Notes: generated by a model not told the origin, from the sequence alone. DNA of 64,000 bases from Verrucomicrobiia bacterium (GCA_030427505.1 JAUICH010000011.1:114673-178672); one strand, 5' to 3'. Shown: positions 1-9,249, numbered from the stretch's first letter. Made by a program: numbers and translations.

Positions 1-442
1 GATTCGGGTCCGCCGCCGGTTTGGTGTCCGTCATGGCTGGAGCCGCTCCGGTAGATTCCAGGCTGGCGCCTTCTTCCACCCATTGGGCAATCAATTTGAT
101 CTCGTCCGCCGTCAGCGGGTCTCCCCGGCGCGGTGGAGGCATGGCATCCGTATCATCCCGGGGAAGTCCCGGCTTGATCACGATCTTACTCTCCGTGGGT
201 TTCCCGGGAACGATCACATTGTCTTTCCCGTCAGCGATGAATTCCGCCAGCGTGTCGTTGTCGTCATAGCGCAACCCTTTCTTGGCGCTGGGCCCGGAAT
301 GGCACTTGTAGCACTTCTCCTTAAGGATGGGCCGGATCTCCGATTCAAAGTCAACCGCCATGGCGGCCGGAACGGCTGACAAGACCAGCCCGAAGGCGGT
401 GGCGAAAAAAGCGGAGGGAAATTTCAGCAAGCGGGAATTCAT
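1..442 (-). CDS. planctomycete-type c-type cytochrome domain protein (partial)
   Basis: The reading frame opens with ATG at 440-442 and runs leftward off the window, giving the first 147 residues only. Residues 1-29 form a signal peptide ending near AVPAAMA, so the product is exported. A haem-binding CYKCH motif lies at C44, C47 and H48, followed by PGKPTESKI and the M-P-P-P-R-R-G-D stretch typical of the planctomycete cytochrome C domain (PSCyt1), where that Met is the likely sixth haem ligand. Members are usually followed by DUF1549/DUF1553 or other domains; the visible Ala/Pro/Thr-rich tail after residue 125 looks like a linker to a missing C-terminal part. It is divergent from the DUF1549 gene at 619, with a 176-bp gap between them. 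Direct electron-transfer partners cannot be told from the sequence. Confidence 0.85.
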   Translation of the reverse strand, partial: MNSRLLKFPSAFFATAFGLVLSAVPAAMAVDFESEIRPILKEKCYKCHSGPSAKKGLRYDDNDTLAEFIADGKDNVIVPGKPTESKIVIKPGLPRDDTDAMPPPRRGDPLTADEIKLIAQWVEEGASLESTGAAPAMTDTKPAADPN

Positions 443-618
443 GACCAGACGTTTCAGGGAGCCAAAACATCCCTAAAAATGGTCTCTCCGTCAACTCAGC
501 CCGGAATTTTCTTCCCGGCGCGCAAGGGCGTTCCACGGGTGAACGCTCCCCGCCCTTCCTTGTCTAATTTCCTGATTCCGTGCAAACTTCCTCCGCTGGA
601 AGCGGCCGGAGCCCCGTC

Positions 619-2976
619 ATGTCTAGATCCAACAGCAGCCCCCACCTCAAGATTGTCTTCGTCAGGATAGTCACCGCCGTGTGGCTGAGCCTTTCCCTTC
701 CGCTCGTCTCGTGGGCGGCGGAAAAACCAAAGGACGAAACGGGAACGCCCGAGGAAGCCCCGCTTCCGGCGAAGAATACCGCGGAAGCGAAACCGGCTCC
801 TCCCACCGAGGCCAAAGCGGCGCCGTCCTGGAATCCGGAGGCGGTGTCCTTCCATAACGAAGTCATGGCCGTGCTGTCCAAGACCGGCTGCAACATGGGC
901 GCCTGTCACGGCGCCCAGACCGGGAAGGGCGAGTTGTCCCTGTCTTTGCGCGGCGAGAATCCGGCCAAGGACTACCAGGCGCTCCTGAAAGCTTTCGTAA
1001 ACCTGAAAGAACCCGAGAAGAGCTTCCTCCTGCGCAAGCCTCTCCTGGAGGTAAAGCATGATGGCGGAAAGCGCTTCGAAAAGGATTCGGAGTCCTATGA
1101 AATCCTGAGGAAGTGGGTCGCGGATGGCGCGCCTTTCGACGACGCGCCGGAAGCCCCACGCCTGGCCAGCCTGGAGGTCACCCCTTTGCAGGAGGTGTTC
1201 TTTGCTCCCGCGAATGAAGTCACCCTCTCCGTAAAGGCCCACTTCACGGATGGGACCGTTAAAGACGTCAACCGCTGGGCCATTTACGAGCCTTCCACCC
1301 TGAACCTGGAGGTTTCCGAGGACGGACACGTAGCCAGTCTGCGCCCGGGCGAAACCACTGTGGCGGTGCGCTTTCTGGACCAGCAGGTGCCCGCCCGCCT
1401 GGCCTTCGTGCCCGACCGGCCGGACTTCCAGTGGGACAACCCTCAACCCTTCAACTACATCGATCAGCACGTCTTCGCCAAGCTGAAGACCTTCCGGACG
1501 AATCCCTCTCCCCTGGCGGATGATTCGCTCTTTGTGCGCCGGGTGTACCTGGACCTGATTGGCACGATTCCCACGGCGGAGGAAGCGCGCGGCTTCGTCA
1601 AGGATACCCACCCTGACAAGCGCGCCAAACTCATCGATGCGCTGCTCCAGCGTCCGGAGTTTGCCGACTTCTGGGCCCTGAAATGGAGTGACCTGCTCCG
1701 CAATGAAGAGAAGGTCCTGGACCGTAATGGCGTGGCTGCCTTTCATGGCTGGATTCGTGACTGCATCGCTTCCGGGAAACCGCTGGACCAGTTTGCCAGG
1801 GAAATTCTGACCTCCCGGGGAAGCACCTACGATGAGGCTCCATCCAACTACTATCGCGCCCTGCGGGAACCTAACCTGCGGGCCGAAGCCACGGCCCAGG
1901 TCTTTCTGGGCACGCGTCTCCAATGCGCCAAGTGCCACAATCACCCCTTCGAGAAGTGGACCATGGACGACTACTACCAGTTCTCCGCGATTTTCGACGG
2001 GATGGATTACGACATCATCGAAAACAAACGAAAGGACAAAAGCGACAAGAACATGTTCATCGGCGAGCAGGTGGTGAAGCTGGTGGACGACCGGAAGTTC
2101 AAAGATCCCCGCACCGAAAAACCGCCTGCGCCACGCCTCCTGAACATCTCCGCGCCCGCGCTGGACCCGGAAAAGGATCGCTTCGAGCAGATGGCGGCCT
2201 GGCTGACCGCGCCGGAGAATCCCCTCTTTGCGCGTGTCCAGGCGAACCGTATCTGGGCTCACCTGATGGGCCGGGGCATCGTGGACCCGCCGGACGATTT
2301 CCGGGGCACAAACCCGCCTTCCAACCCCGCCCTCCTGGACGCCCTGACGGAGGACTTCATTGCCAGCGGTTATGACCTGCGTCATGCCATTCGCGTCATC
2401 GCCAACAGCCGCACCTACCAGCTTTCCTCCACCCCGAATGAAACGAACGTGGAGGGCGATCTGAACTTCGCCCGCGCGGAGATCTATCGCGTGCCGGCGG
2501 AACCACTCCTGGACTCTTTGCACGCGGCTCTGGAAATGCCCGCCACCTTCGCGGGCTATGACGAACCGCTCCGGGCCGCGGAGGTTCCGGGCGTGCAGGC
2601 TACCTTCCGCGGCAGCGGCATGACACCCGCCGATCATTTCCTGAAGTTGTTCGGAAAACCGCCCCGGCTCATGAACTCGGACATCGAGCGGACGAACGAA
2701 ACGTCCCTGGCCCAAGTCTTCGAACTGACCAGCGGTGAAAACCTGGATCAATTGCTTAACAAGAGCGGCAACCGCCTGAGCCGCCTGCTCTCGTCCAAAA
2801 TGAGCGATGACGAAATGATCGAAGACCTCTACTGGGCGGTCCTGAGCCGTCCGCCCCAAAGGGCCGAGCAGATGGCGGCGGCCTACTACCTGCACCGGGC
2901 GGAAGACCGGCGCGCCGCCCTGGAGGACATCGCCTGGTCGGTCCTGAACTCCAAGGAATTCCTGCTGCGGCGCTAA
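619..2976 (+). CDS. DUF1549 and DUF1553 domain-containing cytochrome protein with Ig-like domain
   Basis: The product has 785 aa from the ATG at 619. An upstream in-frame GTG at 580 would only add residues ahead of the signal peptide (residues about 7-29, ending SLPLVSWA). Order: a cytochrome-like segment with C91-x4-C96-H97, a Big_2/Ig-like segment around residues 170-255, the DUF1549 domain (residues about 285-470) with a second CxxCH at C436, C439, H440 inside CAKCHNHPF, then DUF1553 to the C terminus with the conserved RVQANRIWAHLMGRGIV and IANSRTYQLS segments. In this family the protein sits next to a DUF1501 gene, as it does here 22 bp downstream, and the pair is thought to act outside the cytoplasm. 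The biochemical role is not established. Family assignment is secure; function is not. Confidence 0.93.
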   Translation: MSRSNSSPHLKIVFVRIVTAVWLSLSLPLVSWAAEKPKDETGTPEEAPLPAKNTAEAKPAPPTEAKAAPSWNPEAVSFHNEVMAVLSKTGCNMGACHGAQTGKGELSLSLRGENPAKDYQALLKAFVNLKEPEKSFLLRKPLLEVKHDGGKRFEKDSESYEILRKWVADGAPFDDAPEAPRLASLEVTPLQEVFFAPANEVTLSVKAHFTDGTVKDVNRWAIYEPSTLNLEVSEDGHVASLRPGETTVAVRFLDQQVPARLAFVPDRPDFQWDNPQPFNYIDQHVFAKLKTFRTNPSPLADDSLFVRRVYLDLIGTIPTAEEARGFVKDTHPDKRAKLIDALLQRPEFADFWALKWSDLLRNEEKVLDRNGVAAFHGWIRDCIASGKPLDQFAREILTSRGSTYDEAPSNYYRALREPNLRAEATAQVFLGTRLQCAKCHNHPFEKWTMDDYYQFSAIFDGMDYDIIENKRKDKSDKNMFIGEQVVKLVDDRKFKDPRTEKPPAPRLLNISAPALDPEKDRFEQMAAWLTAPENPLFARVQANRIWAHLMGRGIVDPPDDFRGTNPPSNPALLDALTEDFIASGYDLRHAIRVIANSRTYQLSSTPNETNVEGDLNFARAEIYRVPAEPLLDSLHAALEMPATFAGYDEPLRAAEVPGVQATFRGSGMTPADHFLKLFGKPPRLMNSDIERTNETSLAQVFELTSGENLDQLLNKSGNRLSRLLSSKMSDDEMIEDLYWAVLSRPPQRAEQMAAAYYLHRAEDRRAALEDIAWSVLNSKEFLLRR

Positions 2977-2998
2977 CCTTGTAACCTTTCCCATTGCG

Positions 2999-4438
2999 AT
3001 GAATCCGAACCGGAAAAGCCAACGCCTGCGCAGCCGATCCACCCATGGGGACGGGTGTTCCAGTTTTCATTCCTCGCTCCTCAGCCGGCGGCATCTTCTG
3101 AAGGTGGGTGGCCTGGGCCTGCTCGGGCTGAATATGCCCAGCATCCTGCGGGCCACGGAACGCCAGCTCGTGTCGCCCGTGGCCCGGGCGAAGTCGGTCA
3201 TCTTCCTCTTCCAATGGGGCGGTCCCAGCCAGCTCGACATGTTCGACATGAAGCCGGACGCGCCGAAGGAATACCGCAGCCCGCACGGCCAGATCCGGAC
3301 GAGCAACCCGGACATCGACATCAACGAGTACCTGCCCAATGTGGCTCGCGTCATGGATCGCTGCACGGTCATCCGGACCATGCATCACACCATGAAGAAC
3401 CACAATTCCGCCGGCTACTACGCCCTGTCCGGCCACGCGCCGCCGACGGACGACCAGCGCCTGCGGGACTCCATCGATCTCCGCCCGGCCTACGGATCCA
3501 TCGTGGACAAGCTGGCTCCGGAAAAAGATCCGGAAATGCCCACCTTCGTCTCCTATCCCTACGAAGTGGCGGACGGCTCCAAGACACCGGGACAGCACGC
3601 CAGTTTCCTGGGGAAGACCCACGACCCGCTCTACGTTCCGCGGGATCCGAACGAGAATGACTTTCGCCTTCCGGAACTGAGCCTGCCGGATGACATCAGC
3701 ATGGACCGGTTGCAAGCGCGGCGCGGCCTCCAGGAAATCGTCGACCGCCAGTCCCGCCTGCTCGACTTTTCCGCCGAGGCACGCGGCCTGGACGACTACT
3801 ACAAGAACGCCATCGCCCTGCTGAATTCCGAGCGTGTCCGGAAAGCTTTCGACATTTCCAAGGAATCCCCCGCCGTGCGCGACGCCTATGGGCGCACCAC
3901 CTACGGGCAGGGTTGCCTGCTGGCCCGGCGACTGGTGGAGTCTGGCGTGAAGTTCGTGAGCTGCTATTTTTCCAAGAGCATCGGCGGCCAGAGCACCACG
4001 GATGGCGGCTGGGATACTCATGGGTTCAATGACACGCGGATGTACCCCATCGTGGAGCAATATCACCTGCCCATCACGGATGTGACTTTCCCCACCCTGA
4101 TCATGGATCTGGAACAACGCGGTCTGCTGGACGAAACGCTGGTGGTCTGGATGGGCGAGTTCGGCCGCACGCCGAAAATCAATAAGAACGCCAGCCGCGA
4201 CCACTGGCCGAACTGCTACTCCGTGGTCCTCGCGGGTGGCGGCGTGAAGCAGGGTTACATCTACGGAAAGTCCGATGCGACCAGCAGCGCGCCGGAAGAA
4301 AACCCCGTGAAACCGGAAGACCTGGCCGCTACGATCTACTACCTCCTGGGCATCGATCCCACGGCGGAAATTTACGACAAGCAGGATCGTCCGCTCATGA
4401 TCTCCAGCGGCGAGCCGGTGCACGCCGTCATTGCGTGA
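2999..4438 (+). CDS. DUF1501 domain-containing Tat-exported protein
   Basis: The product has 479 aa and starts 22 bp after the DUF1549/DUF1553 gene, so the two are probably co-transcribed. The N terminus carries a twin-arginine signal (SRRHLLKVGGLGLLGLNM, residues about 29-46). The body matches DUF1501, a sulfatase-like alkaline-phosphatase fold: an opening strand with FLFQWGGPSQLDMFDMKP, a middle GGWDTHGFND, and a closing WMGEFGRTPKIN followed by GRDHWP-type residues (here ASRDHWPN) and a VVLAGGGVKQGYIYG strand. The H and D residues in WDTHG and RDHW are the usual candidate metal ligands. The paired occurrence with DUF1549/DUF1553 proteins is characteristic of Planctomycetota and Verrucomicrobiota. 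Substrate unknown. Confidence 0.93.
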   Translation: MNPNRKSQRLRSRSTHGDGCSSFHSSLLSRRHLLKVGGLGLLGLNMPSILRATERQLVSPVARAKSVIFLFQWGGPSQLDMFDMKPDAPKEYRSPHGQIRTSNPDIDINEYLPNVARVMDRCTVIRTMHHTMKNHNSAGYYALSGHAPPTDDQRLRDSIDLRPAYGSIVDKLAPEKDPEMPTFVSYPYEVADGSKTPGQHASFLGKTHDPLYVPRDPNENDFRLPELSLPDDISMDRLQARRGLQEIVDRQSRLLDFSAEARGLDDYYKNAIALLNSERVRKAFDISKESPAVRDAYGRTTYGQGCLLARRLVESGVKFVSCYFSKSIGGQSTTDGGWDTHGFNDTRMYPIVEQYHLPITDVTFPTLIMDLEQRGLLDETLVVWMGEFGRTPKINKNASRDHWPNCYSVVLAGGGVKQGYIYGKSDATSSAPEENPVKPEDLAATIYYLLGIDPTAEIYDKQDRPLMISSGEPVHAVIA

Positions 4439-4557
4439 GGCCCGGCGGACACCGCTGCCTCGACCCACGAAAGGAAGAAGCCGGGTAAATTTTCCCGCCT
4501 TTCCATAGCCTTACCACTTTCGTTGGCGTAGCCTCCGTGGTGTCACGAACTTTGCCT

Positions 4558-5037
4558 ATGAAGAAGGTCAATACCGATCAGATGGAATGGGATGCCTGGT
4601 CCTCGCCCAAGGAAAAATTCGGCGGCGCTTCCAAAGGAGTTTCCATCGCCCTGGGCCGGGAACCGCTTTCCAACGACCTCCTAAAACGCCACCCCTTTGA
4701 CGTGGAGATCCTCCGGGTGCCTCCTGGAAAGACTCCCTACCCCTACCACTCCCACAGCGCCCAGTGGGAATTTTACCACGTCATCTCCGGGACCGGCCTG
4801 ATTCGCCACGCGGAAGGCACCGGCCCCATCGAAACCGGGGACGCCTTTGTCTTCGAACCCGGCCAGCCGCACCAGATTATCAATAACAGCGCGGAAGACT
4901 TGATCGTTTACGTCATCGCCGACAATCCCATCGGCGAAAGCTGCCACTACCCGGACAGCGGAAAGTGGCTGGTCCGCTCGCCGAAGGGCACGCTCATCCG
5001 GTCGGAGGCGCTTGACTACTATGATGGGGAGGAGTGA
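4558..5037 (+). CDS. cupin domain-containing protein
   Basis: The product has 159 aa. I use the ATG at 4558 rather than the in-frame GTG at 4537, because the protein reads naturally from MKKVNTDQM. It is a single-domain cupin. Motif 1 is G58-x5-H64-x-H66-x4-E71-x6-G78, a textbook metal-binding arrangement, and motif 2 includes G94 and H105 in PGQPHQIINN. The four ligands (two His, one Glu, one His) are all present, so a metal site is expected. No signal peptide is seen, so it is cytoplasmic. The C-terminal tail after residue 120 contains one Cys and an acidic end. It converges on the GNAT gene with only 6 bp between stop codons. Possible roles are sugar or amino-acid isomerisation or ligand sensing; the substrate cannot be read. 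Confidence 0.88.
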   Translation: MKKVNTDQMEWDAWSSPKEKFGGASKGVSIALGREPLSNDLLKRHPFDVEILRVPPGKTPYPYHSHSAQWEFYHVISGTGLIRHAEGTGPIETGDAFVFEPGQPHQIINNSAEDLIVYVIADNPIGESCHYPDSGKWLVRSPKGTLIRSEALDYYDGEE

Positions 5038-5043
5038 ACACCT

Positions 5044-5904
5044 TTATCCCAAGGCCGGTTCCGCGATGGCATACATGGCTGACGGCTGACCTTCCACATT
5101 CGCTTCGCCCAAGTACATGCGGGTGAGGACGCGGACGGGGTGGAAGCCCTGGGATTGGGCGAGTCGCACCGCCACGGGATTCTCGTCCGGAATATCCCAG
5201 AAAACCTCGCCCGGCGGGGCCAAACTCAGGAGTTGGGAAATTAAGATCTCCGCGCCCATCGCATCCAAACTGGTGACTGGACCAAGGTAAGAAGCACGGG
5301 CCCCTTCCCGGAGAAGGCCAAATCCCAGACGAGCACCTGGGCGATCCGAAACGGCTGCCACCGAACCCTCCCATAGGGACCGCAAGAGCTTGGCCCGATC
5401 CGCGCCGAAGACTTTCCGGTCCATGGCGAGATGCTCTTCGCTGAGCGGATCTTTGGAAGGTTTGTTAGGGTAAATATCCGCCTCGTTCCCGGAGCGCCTC
5501 TCCAACCGCCACCGCTTTAGCCCCCACTCCGCCCGGAAGCCCAGCTTTTCATAGAGCGGCTGACCTTCCGGAGTCGCGTCCAGCTTGATGCAACCGATCT
5601 GCCGTTCCTCTTGTAAATAGCGGATGCAATGACGCAGCAACGCCGTGCCCACGCCCCGGCGGCGAAAGTCCGGATGCACCAGGACCATCCCGATCCACGC
5701 CAGTTCCCGGCCGTAGCAGGTGGTGGTGGCGGTTCCAGCGGGTTGACCCTGACATTCCGCCAGAAAGCAACCCTCCGGCTCCAGGGCCAGGAAGCGCCGC
5801 CAGCCACGCGGCGTCTGGTTCCAGCCCGCGTGACGGCGGACCTCGTCCGCAAAGGACAGGTCCTCCTCCGTCAGCCGCCGGATGGTAGTGACCGGGTCCG
5901 GCAT
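5044..5904 (-). CDS. GNAT family N-acetyltransferase with tandem GNAT folds
   Basis: The product has 286 aa, about twice a single GNAT domain. Residues 1-140 hold a complete acetyltransferase fold. The acyl-CoA-binding motif A is RRRGVGTALL at residues 81-90, preceded by the strand WIGMVLVHPDF, and strand 5/helix 4 read CIKLDATPEGQPLYEKLGF. Residues about 155-286 form a second fold like the Acetyltransf_18 domain (KVFGADRAKLLRSL, then LAQSQGFHPVRVLTRMYLG). In such two-domain proteins the first half normally binds acetyl-CoA and the second helps bind substrate. No export signal is visible. Its 3' end meets the cupin gene with a 6-bp gap. The acceptor amine is unknown. Confidence 0.9.
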   Translation of the reverse strand: MPDPVTTIRRLTEEDLSFADEVRRHAGWNQTPRGWRRFLALEPEGCFLAECQGQPAGTATTTCYGRELAWIGMVLVHPDFRRRGVGTALLRHCIRYLQEERQIGCIKLDATPEGQPLYEKLGFRAEWGLKRWRLERRSGNEADIYPNKPSKDPLSEEHLAMDRKVFGADRAKLLRSLWEGSVAAVSDRPGARLGFGLLREGARASYLGPVTSLDAMGAEILISQLLSLAPPGEVFWDIPDENPVAVRLAQSQGFHPVRVLTRMYLGEANVEGQPSAMYAIAEPALG

Positions 5905-5952
5905 GACGAAGCGGAGAAAAGCGGTCTAGCTCAAGTATTGAGCTTAGTTTAC

Positions 5953-6876
5953 TCAGTAGTCACAAAGCGCCCGCATCTTGTCCAGCAGTGGCGGCACGGC
6001 CTCGAAAGGATTGTCGCTCTCTTCGTACTCCAGGGTCACGTAGCCCTGGTATCCCGCCTCGCGCAAGATCTTGAAAATACGATCGAGGTCCGCCGGTTGT
6101 TTCTGAATGCGCATCTGCACTTTGACCTGCACGTTCAGGGCATAGGGCGCCGCTTCGGCAATGTCCTTATAGGGGTCTTCCGTCCGGAAATTTCCCGTAT
6201 CCAGGTTCACCCCCACCCAGGGATTCTTCACCGCTTTGACGATGCGGAGCAGGAGCGGCGATTCGCCGATGCTATCGTGGTTTTCAATGCCCAGGAAAAC
6301 ACCTTTCTCACCTGCGTACTCACCCGCTTCTTCCAGGCACTCGATGGCATATTTCTCGGCCTCTTCTTCGCTGACACCCTTGGGGTGTTTCCCGGCGAAA
6401 ACGCGGATGTGCGGCGCGCCCATCAGCGCGGCACGGTCGATCCACGACTTCGTGTAGGCCATTTGCTCCTCACGCTCCGGACCCGCCGGATGGGAGAAGT
6501 TGTTCCCGATGGCGGTTCCGCTCACGGCTACCCCATTCAAGTGCGCATGAAACCGCAAACCGGCATAGTATTCCTCCGCCCCATCCTGGGGCATGAAGTA
6601 ACTGGTCAGCTCCGCGCCGCCCACGCCGTGTTTGGCGCAGTAGTCGATGAAGTCCGTCATCGTGATCTGCTCTTCCGCGGGCCGGCTGGAGGGCTTGCCC
6701 TTCATCGTATCGAAGTATTCGCGGAACGAGTATGCCGCCAAACCCAAGCGCAGGTTCGCGCCTCCGGCCCGGGCATAGGGATCGGTAACGGCCCAAGCGG
6801 CCGCGCCGGGCAGCGCGGTGACGGCGGCGGCGGGCAGGAGGGACTTCAGGAGATCGCGTCGATTTAGATGTTTCAT
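5953..6876 (-). CDS. Tat-exported sugar phosphate isomerase/epimerase-like TIM barrel protein
   Basis: I take the ATG at 6876 (MKHLNRRDLLK), giving 307 aa; a longer frame only adds residues before the export signal. The signal is a Tat-type N-terminus (NRRDLLKSLLPAAAVTALPGAAAWA). The body is an AP-endonuclease-2/xylose-isomerase-like barrel. Visible strands include LRLGLAAYSF, GGAELTSYFM, HIRVFAG, GVFLGIENHD with candidate metal-binding E and H, WVGVNLDTGNF with D, YALNVQVKV with a Q/H-like position, and GYVTLEYE with the terminal E. These E/D positions match divalent-metal ligands of the family. Exported copies are common in Verrucomicrobiota and are thought to handle sugars released outside the cytoplasm. 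The substrate cannot be assigned. Confidence 0.88.
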   Translation of the reverse strand: MKHLNRRDLLKSLLPAAAVTALPGAAAWAVTDPYARAGGANLRLGLAAYSFREYFDTMKGKPSSRPAEEQITMTDFIDYCAKHGVGGAELTSYFMPQDGAEEYYAGLRFHAHLNGVAVSGTAIGNNFSHPAGPEREEQMAYTKSWIDRAALMGAPHIRVFAGKHPKGVSEEEAEKYAIECLEEAGEYAGEKGVFLGIENHDSIGESPLLLRIVKAVKNPWVGVNLDTGNFRTEDPYKDIAEAAPYALNVQVKVQMRIQKQPADLDRIFKILREAGYQGYVTLEYEESDNPFEAVPPLLDKMRALCDY

Positions 6877-7026
6877 GGCGGGAATTTTCCGGGTTTGGGC
6901 AAAATCATGCACGGGAGCACCGCAATAACAAGCTGGAAGGACCCATCCGCCTGGGATAACGTTTGAGCAGGCTCACATTGTGGTCCCGGCGAACCTCCTG
7001 ACTCTCCCCCGCCCTTCTTCTCTCTC

Positions 7027-8502
7027 ATGCCTGCTTACGTCATCGAGTCTATCGATCTCTTCATCCGGCCTCTGCCGCCGGACCGCTTCGACTTTTCCAT
7101 CGGCAAACAAACGGGCCCGGATGGAAAGCCGAAGCCCCCTCGCCGCCCGGCGGCCGCGGGGCTCTGCCGTATGGAGATGCGGGACACGCGCACGGGAAAG
7201 ACCGCCACCGGCTGCTCCGGAGACCGCCCTTCCCACGGCTGGCTGGACAAACGCCCGGACATCTCCGCCGCGGACAAGCTGCGGGCCCTGATCGCGCTGC
7301 TTCACGAGGCGCGGGATCTCTGGCTGGCGGCCCCGGAATTCGACTCGGTGTTCGACCACTGGCTGGACCGGCACGAGGCCATCGTGAAACGTGGCCAGGA
7401 ACTGGGCCACGAAGCCCTCAGCGCCAGCTACGCCTCCGCCTTTTTCGAGCGCGCGGTGATCGATGCCGCCTGCCGGCTGGAGGAGAAGTCCGTTTTCCAG
7501 ATGTTCCAGGAAGATCGGCTGGGGTTCCGGCCGGAAAAGGTTCACCCGGAACTGGAAGGCATGGACTTTCCCACCCTGATGCCGGCCCAGCCCCGGACGC
7601 GCTTTTTCATCCGCCACACTGTCGGTCTCAGCGATCCCTTGACCGCGGCGGATTTGCCCGAGCGGATCAACGACGGCGAGCCGGAAACCCTCCAGGAGTA
7701 CATCGCCCGCGACGGGCTGCGCTACTTCAAGGTAAAGATCTCCGGCCAGAAGGAGGCGGACATCGAGCGCCTGATCAAGATATGGGACGTCGTGCCGCAG
7801 GAGATGGAGCCCGCCATCACGCTGGACGGAAACGAAGCTTACCAGGACCTGGGCGAGTTCGCCACCTTTGTGGAAGCGCTGGACGAAAAGGCGCCCGGAC
7901 TCTTCCAGCACCTGCTTTACATCGAGCAGCCCCTAACCCGCGCCCTCACTCTGAACCCGGCTTCAAAACCCTGGATCGAGCGCATTAGCGAGAAAAAGCC
8001 TCTCATTATCGACGAAGCGGACGGCTCGCTGGACGCCTTCAAGCAAGCCCACGCCCTGGGCTACTCCGGTACCTCGCACAAGAACTGTAAAGGCGTCTTC
8101 AAATCTCTGATGAACCTGGCGCTTTGTTTCCGCTTCGAGAATGAGGGCCGCTTGGCCTTTCTGAGCGGCGAGGACCTGTCGAACCTGCCCATCGTGCCGC
8201 TACACCAGGACTTTGCCGCCCTGGGCATCCTGGGCCTGGAACACTGCGAGCGAAACGGTCACCACTACGCCTACGGCGCCTCCCACCTGACAGAGGGCGA
8301 AAAAGTGCGCCTCGCGGCTTACCACCCGGATCTCTATACCAAGCGGAACGGCGAGGTCTTTCTGAACATTCAGGACGGCGAGGTGGAATGCGCCAGCCTC
8401 CAGACCATTGGCTTTGGCGTGCGCGACCACCCGGACTGGTCCGCCCTGGAACCCATGAAAACCTGGCTGGACACCCACTACCCGCCAGAGCCGCCGGTCT
8501 GA
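7027..8502 (+). CDS. enolase-superfamily (mandelate racemase/muconate lactonizing-like) protein
   Basis: The product has 491 aa and no signal peptide, so it is cytoplasmic. The C-terminal barrel shows the superfamily signature: K235-V-K237 at the end of the second strand (RYFKVKISG), then three metal-ligand positions, D267 (ITLDGNEAY), E300 (YIEQPL) and D329 (IIDEAD), and a later K in SHKNCKGVFKS. The N-terminal part is larger than usual and begins with the capping-domain strand YVIESIDLFI. At 491 residues it is longer than the usual 350-400, with extra sequence at both ends. The family abstracts a proton alpha to a carboxylate; typical substrates are acid sugars. The exact reaction is not readable. 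It is divergent from the TIM-barrel gene upstream, which may link both to sugar acid use. Confidence 0.85.
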   Translation: MPAYVIESIDLFIRPLPPDRFDFSIGKQTGPDGKPKPPRRPAAAGLCRMEMRDTRTGKTATGCSGDRPSHGWLDKRPDISAADKLRALIALLHEARDLWLAAPEFDSVFDHWLDRHEAIVKRGQELGHEALSASYASAFFERAVIDAACRLEEKSVFQMFQEDRLGFRPEKVHPELEGMDFPTLMPAQPRTRFFIRHTVGLSDPLTAADLPERINDGEPETLQEYIARDGLRYFKVKISGQKEADIERLIKIWDVVPQEMEPAITLDGNEAYQDLGEFATFVEALDEKAPGLFQHLLYIEQPLTRALTLNPASKPWIERISEKKPLIIDEADGSLDAFKQAHALGYSGTSHKNCKGVFKSLMNLALCFRFENEGRLAFLSGEDLSNLPIVPLHQDFAALGILGLEHCERNGHHYAYGASHLTEGEKVRLAAYHPDLYTKRNGEVFLNIQDGEVECASLQTIGFGVRDHPDWSALEPMKTWLDTHYPPEPPV

Positions 8503-8544
8503 CGAAAAGGCGAGCCCCCGCTTGAAGCCCACTCACCCGCCGCT

Positions 8545-9153
8545 ATGTTCCCGCCCATGCAGCCCTATCGCTTCTGTTTCAGCGCCCGCCGCGCCCGCCG
8601 GTTCGTTTCGTTTTTCCGGCGTTTCATCGCGGCCAGTCCCTTCGCAGCCGCCGGAGCCCTTTCCCTGGTTTTGATTTCCTGCGGAGGAAGCGAGCCGGGA
8701 GCCGCCCCCACCTCCAAAAAGGAACAACCCGTGGTGGATCCCCTGGATTTCGAAAAGGAGCAGGCCCTGGCCGCCGCAAAGGCCGCCGATCCCGAAGTGG
8801 AAGAGTTCGATCCCGCTTTCATGCAGCAGATGGTCTATTACGTGACGCCGGAGGAAGCGTCCCTCATGCTGGAGCGCTATCCTGAGGCTGCCGTCCTGGA
8901 CCTGCGCCCCCCGGCTGAGTATGGCAAGGAACGCATCGATGGCGCGATGAACATCGACTTCAACAATCCCAAGTTCGAATACAACCTCATCAGCCTGACG
9001 CGCGCCCAGCGGTATCTCATTTACGACACCACCGGTTTCTACAGCAACGACGCGCTCTTCTTCTTTAAGGCCCACGATTTCGTCTATGTCTATCACTTGG
9101 ACGGGGGCCTGAACGCCTGGAAAGAGGCGGGAAAAGCCGTGGCCACGGAGTAG
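8545..9153 (+). CDS. rhodanese-like domain lipoprotein, active-site Cys missing
   Basis: The product has 202 aa. A basic N-terminus and hydrophobic stretch end in the lipobox LISC at residues 43-46, so C46 should be lipidated. Residues about 100-195 form a rhodanese domain: MLERYPEAAVLDLRPPAEY, then the terminal HLDGGLNAWKEAGK. In active rhodaneses the central strand ends in a catalytic Cys that opens a small loop; here the strand reads YLIYDTTGFYS, with D160 at the Cys position. Sulfurtransferase activity is therefore not expected, and a binding or scaffolding role is more likely. An alternative ATG lies at 8557. It starts 42 bp after the enolase-superfamily gene and may share its transcript. 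Confidence 0.85.
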   Translation: MFPPMQPYRFCFSARRARRFVSFFRRFIAASPFAAAGALSLVLISCGGSEPGAAPTSKKEQPVVDPLDFEKEQALAAAKAADPEVEEFDPAFMQQMVYYVTPEEASLMLERYPEAAVLDLRPPAEYGKERIDGAMNIDFNNPKFEYNLISLTRAQRYLIYDTTGFYSNDALFFFKAHDFVYVYHLDGGLNAWKEAGKAVATE

Positions 9154-9249
9154 CGCCCGCGCACCGTCCGCCAAGCGGGAAGATCCCCGGAAAACGAGGC
9201 TTGTTCAGCCGGCCCCGGCGGGGTTATGACAGGGGAGAAAATTCCCCCA

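Noticed and set aside
496..3042. An 848-aa open frame on the minus strand
   Set aside because: It lies antisense to the DUF1549/DUF1553 gene, has the biased composition of a high-GC shadow frame and no family features.
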